This document shows, piece by piece, positions 57,240 through 64,000 of a stretch of DNA of 64,000 bases; the first letter of the stretch is position 1, and each line of letters begins with the position of its first letter. The stretch comes from Iris pallida (lineage: Eukaryota; Streptophyta; Magnoliopsida; Asparagales; Iridaceae). The DNA lies in NCBI GenBank assembly GCA_029216955.1, contig JANAVB010010791.1:7706868-7770867 (forward strand), given 5' to 3'. The notes below the pieces were generated by a model, which ran no database searches, was not told the DNA's origin, and saw only the letters and a list, made by a program, of their open reading frames with translations. The position numbers and the translations under genes were made by a program.

Positions 57240-60200
57240 TTACGAGTCAAACAGGTAGGGATATCGCGATCGGATGTCGTCCTCACGCTCCCATGTTGAC
57301 TCACCCAGAGAGTGATGACCCCAAGCAACACGGACTAAGTTAATAGTCTTGTTCTTGAGCGTCTTTTCTCTCCGGTCCAATATAGACACGGGCCTCTCCT
57401 CATACGAAAGGTTGGTACCAACAACCAATTCCGAATGATCCAGGATATGGCTCGGGTCCGGGATGTACCGTCTTAATTGGGACACATGGAATACATCATG
57501 TACCTCACTTAGCGACGGCGGAAGAGCGAGACGATAGGATACATCACCTACTCGCTCTAGAATATCGAACGGCCCTATATACCTAGGACTAAGCTTTCCC
57601 CGTACGCCAAAACGAATGACGCCACGGGTAGGCGAGATCCTAAGGAATACATGGTCGCCGACGGCAAATTCTAAGGGACGCCGATGAGCATCGGCCCAAT
57701 GGCGCTGGCGATCCTGAGCAACTCGGAGGTGTTCTCTGACTTTCCTGACCACTTCAACCGTCTGAGAAATCAGTTCTGGACCGAGCATCTGCCTCTCTCC
57801 AACATCGTCCCATGCTAACGGAGATCTGCACTTCCTGCCATACAGAGCCTCGAAGGGAGCCATCTGGATACTGGCCTGGAAACTATTGTTGTACGAGAAT
57901 TCCACCAGGTGCAGGTGATCCTCCCACGAACCACCGAAGTCAAGAGTACATGACCGTAACATATCTTCGAGAGTTTGTATAGTACGCTCTGACTGCCCAT
58001 CTGTTTGCGGGTGATACGCTGAGCTGAACTTGAGACGAGTCCCCAAACTTTGATGAAGACTGCGCCAGAAGTGCGATGTAAATCTCGTATCCCTGTCTGA
58101 TACTATGCTGACTGGCACTCCGTGAAGTCTGACAATCTGCCTGAGATACATCTCTGCTAGCTGTGCCGTCGACTGTCCAACTCTAAATGGAAGAAAGTGT
58201 GCCACCTTGGTAAGCCTGTCCACAATGACCCAAATAGCATCTCTGCCTGCCGGAGACCTGGGTAATCCAGTCACGAAATCCATGGTTATGTGTTCCCATT
58301 TCCATTCTGGGATCGGTAAAGGTTGAAGAAGTCCAGCTGGCCTCTGATGTTCAGCCTTGACCTGTTGGCAAACCAAACATCGAGAGACATACCGGGCTAT
58401 CTCCCTCTTCATACCATTCCACCAAAAGTGCTGACGAATATCTCTGTACATCTTCGTGCCGCCTGGGTGAATGGAGTACTGCGAACTGTGAGCCTCTGCC
58501 ATGACTTCCTGTCTGATATCTCCACTGGGTACACAAAGACGCGAGCCGTGTCGAAGTGTACCATCTTTATGAATACATAACTCTGGCCTTCTTCCCGCTT
58601 CACACTCAGCTCTGAGCCGCTGAATCTTGGAATCTGTTAACTGTGTTGTCCGGATCCTCTCAACTATGGTGGACTGAATCTGCAAGCTAGCCATCATGGC
58701 CACATTGGAAGGGAGGACAACTTCAATTCCCATCTTCTGAAGATCTGCCAATAGATCTGGTTGTGCCGTCAGGAAATAAACTCCGGCTCTCCTGCTCAAT
58801 GCATCTGCTACCACGTTGGCCTTCCCTGGGTGATACTGCAAGTTCACATCATAGTCCACAAGTAGCTCGAGCCATCTTCTCTGCCGCATATTAAGATCTT
58901 TCTGGGTGAAAACATATTTCAGGCTCTTGTGGTCAGTGAATATCTCCACTCTGTCTCCGTACAAATAGTGTCTCCAAAGCTTCAGAGCAAACACTACCGC
59001 GGCCAATTCCAAGTCGTGGGTCGGGTAATTCTTCTCATGATCACGAAGTTGACGTGATGCATAAGCAATTACCTTCCCATGCTGCATCAAGACACATCCC
59101 AATCCTCTGCCTGAAGCGTCGCAATAAACTGTGAATCCTCCGGTCCCATCTGGAAGTGTGAGAATGGGAGCCGTAATCAAACCTCGCTTCAACTTCTCAA
59201 ATGATTCCTGACACTCTGCTGTCCAAACAAACGGCACATCCTTGCGGGTCAACTGGGTCATCGGCGCTGAAATCCTTGCAAAATCTGAGACGAACCGCCG
59301 GTAGTAGCCGGCCAATCCTAGAAAGCTGCGAACCTCTGCCACTGAACTGGGTACTGGCCATGACTCGATAGCCACAATCTTCTGGGGATCCACTTCCACT
59401 CCTCCTCTGGTAATGATGTGACCCAAGTACGAAATGCGATCGAGCCAGAACTCGCATTTACTGAACTTGGCGTACAACTGGTGCTCTCTGAGAATCTGGA
59501 GAACAACTCTGAGATGCTGCTCATGCTCTGCTTCACTCTTGCTGTAGACCAGGATGTCATCAAGGAACACTATCACAAACTGATCCAAGTAAGGCATGAA
59601 AATACGGTTCATGAGATCCATGAACACTGCCGGCGCATTGGTTGCTCCAAAGGGCATAACTAGAAACTCCCAATGCCCGTACCTAGATCTGAACGCCGTC
59701 TTCGGGATGTCCTGCTCTCTAACTCTGATCTGGTGGTATCCTGACCGCAAGTCTATCTTCGAGAAAACTGAAGCCCCTTTGAGTTGATCAAACAAGTCAT
59801 CTATCCTCGGGAGAGGGTATCTGTTTTTGATTGTCACTGAATTCAAGGTACGATAATCTACACATAGCCTAGACGTACCATCCTTCTTTTTCACAAGAAG
59901 CATTGGGGCTCCCCAAGGCGATCCACTAGCACGAATGAATCCCTTGGTTCTAAGTTCTTCAATCATATTGTACAAGATCTCTAACTCTGAAGGTGCCATT
60001 CTGTAGACTCGCTCTGATACTGGTGCTGTCCCAGGAATCAAGTCTATGGTGAACTCGATCTCCCGTTCTGGCGGCATCCCTGGAAGTTCCTCTGGAAAGA
60101 CATCTGGAAACTCTTCAACTATCCGGGGCAACTGCACTGCTGCTACTGCCATCCGCAATACTGGAGGAGATGGCTCTACGGCGCCTCTGGAAAAGGAGAA

Positions 60201-61934
60201 CTCTGGCTCCCCGGGAATACTAAAGACAACTCTGCCAACATGGCAGTCTATCCTAGCATAATGGTTCCTCAACCAATCCATGCCTAGGACTACATCATAG
60301 TCTGCCATAGGGAATTCTATGAATCTAGCGGGGAACTCTCTACCGCTAACTACGATCCGACACGAGGAAAACACTCGATCTACTCCCACAAGACCATTAC
60401 CAGTAAGTATATTGAGCCTCACTGATAATGACTCGGGCTCCAATCCTATCCGTGTCGCGAATCGTGCAGACATGAATGAATGTGATGCACCAGAATCAAA
60501 TAATACAGATGCTGGAAAGGTGTTGACGAGAATAGTACCTGCCACTACCTCACCTGGTGCAACTTCTTCTTCCATGGTCATCATCATAGCCTGACCTCTA
60601 GCTGCGGGTCCCCTCTGCTGGAAACCTCTCTGCCTGCTCTGCACTGGAGCCTGGGTGAACTGCTGCTGGTTCTGCTGCTGGAAGGCCTGGGCCTGGGTCG
60701 CCAATGGCCTCGGGTACTGCTGTTGCTGCTGAGGTACTGGTGCCGGTCCTCTAACCGATGGACTGGTTAGGTTGGACGAGGATGAGCTACCCCTATTCGG
60801 GCAGGCTCCTATCTTGTGATCAGCCGCTCCACAAGCCAGGCACAATCCCTGCGCCCTCCGACACTCTGCCACTACATGGCCCGGCTTCCCGCAATGAGAA
60901 CATCCCACCGCGGAAGACTGCTTCTGCTTCTGCTGCTGCGGGTACGTCGGGATCGAATGCTGAACCGACGTCACTGAGGCCGCCCGCCTCGGAGTTCCAA
61001 TGGTTATACCCCTAGCTGCCGGGGTTGGGGCTGATGATTGGTGCATCTGACTATGGGACCGCTTCCTGCCTCCGGTCCTGTCCACAATTCTCTGGGAGGT
61101 GTACTCATGCCTCCTAGCCGCCCTCAATACTGCGTCGAACGTCTGGTGCTCGAACTGCTCAACTGCCAACAAGATTTCTAAATGCAGCCCCTGCTGGAAC
61201 CGCTGGGCCCTATCATACTCGGTTGCCACCAAGGTGGGGGCAAACCTACTCAGTCTAGAAAACTCGGTCGCATAGCCATCGACCGTCCTGCCGCCTTGCT
61301 TCAAGTTGGTAAATCTGGTCTGCAAATCGTACCGAGCCACAGCATCAAAGTACTTCGTCTGGAATCTCTCTCTGAACGTCGTCCAAGTAACTGGTGCCGC
61401 CAATCCCATGGCCTGAGCTGCCCACCAATCGCGAGCCAAGTCTAACAACTGTAGCCGTACCACCGCCACCTTCTCATTCTCAGGTGTCCTAGCTGCTTCT
61501 AGAACCACCTCGGTATCCTGAAGCCAAGCATCCGCGGCAACCGCATCTTCACTGCCGTCAAAGAAGGGAGGGTTCAAGCGCTTGAAACTGTTGGCTGCCT
61601 GATATCCTGGATGACCGCCTCTGGTCAAGGCATCTGCCACAGTCTGGTGCAAGGCGTCTCCGCGACGATCCTGGGAAGCTATCAAGGTTCTGATGAGGCC
61701 TACTAGGGTGCCATTATCTGGCTCAGCGGGCTGGACGGGCCGAACTGGTGACTCTCCTCCAGTGGGTATTACCCTGGAGGCGACTCCGGAATGCTGGGCT
61801 TGATCTCCAGGTTGCTGCTGGCCCACGGGAGGTGCTCTACCCTGTTGATTGGCGGGGTCAGGTACAGTGCCGCTGAAGAAGACGACACAGGAAAACAATG
61901 AGAAAGGACCAGGAAGGATCAATGAGACAAGCAT
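57240..61934 (-). CDS. Gag-pol polyprotein of element D (1564 codons, uninterrupted)
   Basis: Makes all chromovirus proteins as one chain. Gag core about residues 115-285; zinc knuckles 345-358 ([14 protein letters not shown]) and 365-378 ([14 protein letters not shown]), all ligands present; protease DSGASHSF at 480; RT about 605-860 with FLDD at 790-793; RNase H about 935-1050 (Asp 939, Asp 1001); integrase HHCC His1149, His1156, Cys1186, Cys1189 and catalytic Asp1219, Asp1280, Glu1316 (35 residues between the last two); C-terminal GPF module about 1450; chromodomain about 1514-1564 ([30 protein letters not shown]). The first 22 residues are hydrophobic and follow a CTTCTTCAG acceptor-like site just inside, so the true start may be spliced or downstream. 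No inactivating change seen. Confidence 0.93.
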   Translation of the reverse strand: MLVSLILPGPFSLFSCVVFFSGTVPDPANQQGRAPPVGQQQPGDQAQHSGVASRVIPTGGESPVRPVQPAEPDNGTLVGLIRTLIASQDRRGDALHQTVADALTRGGHPGYQAANSFKRLNPPFFDGSEDAVAADAWLQDTEVVLEAARTPENEKVAVVRLQLLDLARDWWAAQAMGLAAPVTWTTFRERFQTKYFDAVARYDLQTRFTNLKQGGRTVDGYATEFSRLSRFAPTLVATEYDRAQRFQQGLHLEILLAVEQFEHQTFDAVLRAARRHEYTSQRIVDRTGGRKRSHSQMHQSSAPTPAARGITIGTPRRAASVTSVQHSIPTYPQQQKQKQSSAVGCSHCGKPGHVVAECRRAQGLCLACGAADHKIGACPNRGSSSSSNLTSPSVRGPAPVPQQQQQYPRPLATQAQAFQQQNQQQFTQAPVQSRQRGFQQRGPAARGQAMMMTMEEEVAPGEVVAGTILVNTFPASVLFDSGASHSFMSARFATRIGLEPESLSVRLNILTGNGLVGVDRVFSSCRIVVSGREFPARFIEFPMADYDVVLGMDWLRNHYARIDCHVGRVVFSIPGEPEFSFSRGAVEPSPPVLRMAVAAVQLPRIVEEFPDVFPEELPGMPPEREIEFTIDLIPGTAPVSERVYRMAPSELEILYNMIEELRTKGFIRASGSPWGAPMLLVKKKDGTSRLCVDYRTLNSVTIKNRYPLPRIDDLFDQLKGASVFSKIDLRSGYHQIRVREQDIPKTAFRSRYGHWEFLVMPFGATNAPAVFMDLMNRIFMPYLDQFVIVFLDDILVYSKSEAEHEQHLRVVLQILREHQLYAKFSKCEFWLDRISYLGHIITRGGVEVDPQKIVAIESWPVPSSVAEVRSFLGLAGYYRRFVSDFARISAPMTQLTRKDVPFVWTAECQESFEKLKRGLITAPILTLPDGTGGFTVYCDASGRGLGCVLMQHGKVIAYASRQLRDHEKNYPTHDLELAAVVFALKLWRHYLYGDRVEIFTDHKSLKYVFTQKDLNMRQRRWLELLVDYDVNLQYHPGKANVVADALSRRAGVYFLTAQPDLLADLQKMGIEVVLPSNVAMMASLQIQSTIVERIRTTQLTDSKIQRLRAECEAGRRPELCIHKDGTLRHGSRLCVPSGDIRQEVMAEAHSSQYSIHPGGTKMYRDIRQHFWWNGMKREIARYVSRCLVCQQVKAEHQRPAGLLQPLPIPEWKWEHITMDFVTGLPRSPAGRDAIWVIVDRLTKVAHFLPFRVGQSTAQLAEMYLRQIVRLHGVPVSIVSDRDTRFTSHFWRSLHQSLGTRLKFSSAYHPQTDGQSERTIQTLEDMLRSCTLDFGGSWEDHLHLVEFSYNNSFQASIQMAPFEALYGRKCRSPLAWDDVGERQMLGPELISQTVEVVRKVREHLRVAQDRQRHWADAHRRPLEFAVGDHVFLRISPTRGVIRFGVRGKLSPRYIGPFDILERVGDVSYRLALPPSLSEVHDVFHVSQLRRYIPDPSHILDHSELVVGTNLSYEERPVSILDRREKTLKNKTINLVRVAWGHHSLGESTWEREDDIRSRYPYLFDS

Positions 61935-62039
61935 GTAATCAGGGCAAGGATTTCAGGGATTTGAAAATACGGGTGGAGGTCAAGGACGAATACTGATTGA
62001 GACATCTAACGGTAAACCCTCACATTTCTTGATTGACAA

Positions 62040-62059
62040 GACCTGCATGGGCCACCACT
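62040..62059 (-). other. Primer-binding-like motif forming the 5' end of element D
   Basis: AGTGGTGGCCCATGCAGGTC on the - strand, identical to A at 2844-2863, but here joined directly to the target duplication where A has an LTR and 7 bp. Confidence 0.7.
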
Positions 62060-62064
62060 GCACC
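62060..62064. repeat. Target-site duplication of element D (GCACC, right)
   Basis: Partner of 54267-54271. Confidence 0.85.
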
Positions 62065-62752
62065 CGTTGCGACATGCATCGATTTTCTCGTATCCTATCC
62101 AGAGCGATCTCACCATCCTCTTAGACTGGTAGAAGTCTTTAGGCAACTTAGCACCCTCAGGCAATATTTCTATAAGCAACTCCATAAGACGGTTGTAGCA
62201 ATCTTGCGACATGTTAAAATCGAACTTGATGCTCAACAATCTTGTAACCACCTCCAACGGTGAATGATCCTCACAACCAGGATATAATGGAGTCCTTGCA
62301 TTCTCCAGCAACTCTATGAACTGTGCAGCATCGACGTTCGGTGCCTCCTCAGGTGCGTCATGATCGTCCGGGTCGAAACTAGGTTCCGCCGCGTTAAAAA
62401 TCATGTTCACCAACCCATCGTCGTAAGCAGCGTTGTTGTGGACATCCACATAAGGCTCATACTCCGATGCTAAAGACACAAGTTCTCCGTGCGCGCTCCA
62501 CTGATAGTAATTTGGCGTGAAACCCTTCGAATATAAATGATACGTGACTTCCACTTCTGGATGATATTTCAAATTGCGACATCTCACACACGGACACTTA
62601 ATTTTGGTACCGTCCATGTACTGAGGAAACGCCTTGGCAAACTGCAGAAACTGTTGTACACCCTCTATGAATTCATCACGCACACCACATATATCATCAG
62701 GATGACGGTTGTACATCCACGAACGATTCCGTAAGTAGTAATTCATATCCAT
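62065..62752 (-). pseudogene. TNP2 segment 1: N-terminal transposase-associated domain
   Basis: On the - strand from ATG 62752 (MDMNYYLRNRSWMYNRHPDD), downstream of a TTTGCAG acceptor-like site. Transposase-associated domain (PF13963): RSWMYNRHP, DEFIEGVQQFLQFA, and a Cys cluster CPCVRCRNLKYH, then HLYSKGFTPNYYQWSAHGE; middle acidic stretch (DPDDHDAPEEAPN), RLLSIKFDFNMSQDCYNRLMELL and LPKDFYQSKRMVRSLWIGYEKIDACRNGC. It runs without a stop until element D cuts it. TNP2 binds CACTA ends and cuts DNA. Confidence 0.88.
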
Positions 62753-64000
62753 TTGAAGATAATTCTGCAAAGATAGATACACTTATTCGATTATATTATC
62801 CAAATGGATGCATAGACACATAAGTATTCGATTATACCTACACTTCTAGGATACTCTATACACTCTTATAGTAACTAGGAGTCCTATGATATTACCTATC
62901 TCATGTACACTCTTCACACACACACACAAACATTACCTACGACATGTAGGGCTCAAGTCAAGAGTATAGTGCAATGGTATGCTATCATTCATGCCTATAA
63001 TAAGGCATACCATATACGCTACACTAACATGAGTAAGGTATGTAGCAACGGTATGCTATCAGTCATGCTTATAATAAGACATACAGTGTACTACATACTA
63101 GCAATCAAGTAAACAAACGTGTCGTATAGGACGCCAATATAGTATAAGGTATATCGTACCTATACTCAACACGCTAAGACTTAGGTGACTACATGCCCTT
63201 TGGTGTTCTTCCCTCCCCGACATGACATGACACGAATGCAAGCAAGTGGAAGTAAGTACAAACAAGTCAAGTGCAATATGAATGCATGCATGTGATGATC
63301 GAGTATGAGTACTTGCCTCTCTTATGGGGTTAACAATGTCTCTAGATCACCAATAAATAAAGAAATAATGTTTTTAGAAGCTTTCTAATTTAAACCTCCA
63401 GTCAATTTCTAGAAAAAAAAATTTGGTAAGAACTAAACCAATCCTAGTTAGTTATATCTCGTGCTTCCACTTTCTATCCGATGTAGAACTAAACTACCAA
63501 CTCGATTGCCTCTGTGTTGCAGTTAACTATATCTCGTGCCCCTACTTTCTATCCAATGTAGAACTAAACTGCCAACTTCATTGTCACCATGTTGAGCACT
63601 CAATCGAATATGAGATACAACCCAACAATTTCTATCTTAGCTCGTGCAAGAAGGCTGAGCAATCAGGCACCAGGAGATCCAACATATCGACCCACTTTAC
63701 TTTTGAAGTCAATATGTATTACGTCCAAGATTAGGTCTGATGCACTCCTAACTCCATATCGAGAAGAGAGTTCATATAATCCGATTATACGTACCCCTCT
63801 TAACATTGGGGTTTGATACCACATGTAGAGAATAAAGTGTAACCCGAACTGAAGTTGATTCTTTGAGGTATATAATATTGGACTGCATTCTTTTATGCCT
63901 CTCTCTCTGCTGACTATAAGGGTCACTCCGATTTGGTGTTGAACTTTTTGTATCTGTTATTTATGGCCCATTGTTATTATTTTGTAGTGATAAACTCATT
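62753..64000 (-). other. CACTA 5' region: leader, introns or promoter with direct repeats
   Basis: No convincing gene. A 37-bp direct repeat (GGTATGCTATCA, ATGC(C/T)TATAATAAG) occurs at about 62973 and 63050. A tandem duplication of about 75 bp (ATATCTCGTGC, ACTTTCTATCC(G/A)ATGTAGAACT) lies at about 63451-63595. The TIR and start of this end are not reached, unless the sequence near 63800-64000, which I cannot classify, is already a different element. Confidence 0.45.

Larger units (their letters stand above)
54272..62059 (-). mobile_element. Element D: chromovirus with intact polyprotein but only a 3' LTR
   Basis: On the - strand: starts at the primer-binding-like motif AGTGGTGGCCCATGCAGGTC (62059-62040), leader, 1564-codon gag-pol (61934-57240), hairpin and polypurine tract, one LTR (57076-54272, TGTCACCTTCGG to GGGGCGTGACA). 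Perfect 5-bp duplications GCACC flank it (54267-54271 and 62060-62064). No LTR precedes the leader, yet both joints are clean: TNP2 reads DACRNGC on one side and resumes CMLYYKDDK on the other. The unbroken polyprotein implies a recent insertion. Confidence 0.9.

Noticed and set aside
63790..63830. GGGTTTGATACC near 63808 as a tRNA-derived SINE B box
   Set aside because: No matching A box, no poly-A tail and no target duplication seen; a short chance match.

Overview
The window is intergenic plant DNA made almost entirely of nested transposable elements. Chromodomain Ty3/gypsy elements, a dual-RNase-H Tat/Ogre-type element and a TNP2-type CACTA transposon together point to a flowering plant. 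The species cannot be fixed from the sequence. I see no intact host gene, rRNA, tRNA or CRISPR array; the only host-like coding sequence is a polyamine-oxidase-like gene fragment carried inside a retrotransposon LTR.

Layout. Element A (1-11932, + strand) is a Tekay/Del-like chromovirus whose 5' LTR is cut by the window start. It sits in an older related LTR, of which 11933-12277 remains. That old LTR is also interrupted by element C (- strand), a decayed chromovirus: 3' LTR 12278-13423, body 13424-18418, 5' LTR from 18419. C's 5' LTR is split by an Ogre/Tat-like element (19427-35085, + strand) and resumes at 35086-37866. At 37867 a CACTA transposon (transposase genes on the - strand) begins and runs past the window end. 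Its TNP2 gene is broken by two further insertions: element B (43097-53438), a non-coding retrotransposon with 3.7 kb LTRs, and element D (54272-62059, - strand), a chromovirus with an intact 1564-residue polyprotein but only one LTR. Nesting order: old LTR, then C, then CACTA, then B and D; Ogre also lies in C, and A lies in the old LTR.

How the genes work together. A, C and D encode the usual chromovirus chain: Gag with two zinc knuckles, protease, reverse transcriptase, RNase H, integrase, chromodomain. Only D is unbroken. The Ogre-like element has an extra ORF fused in frame to Gag, protease, RT, two RNase H domains and integrase, plus a three-exon antisense gene between integrase and the 3' LTR whose product resembles the plant mobile domain. 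The CACTA element has a multi-exon TNP2 gene and a five-exon second gene of the Ptta/En/Spm type. Most disabling mutations in A, C, Ogre and CACTA are nonsense changes explicable by C-to-T decay.

Most notable: D appears integrated with a perfect 5-bp target duplication but no 5' LTR, ending exactly at its primer-binding-like motif; B carries a scrambled polyamine-oxidase-like fragment in both LTRs; the Ogre-like element has a spliced antisense gene and dozens of copies of GCGTAAA/TTTACGC clustered at its ends; A has a 99-nt intron-like insert flanked by AGGT; and four chromovirus-type elements share a covarying hairpin with an AGGA loop just before the polypurine tract.
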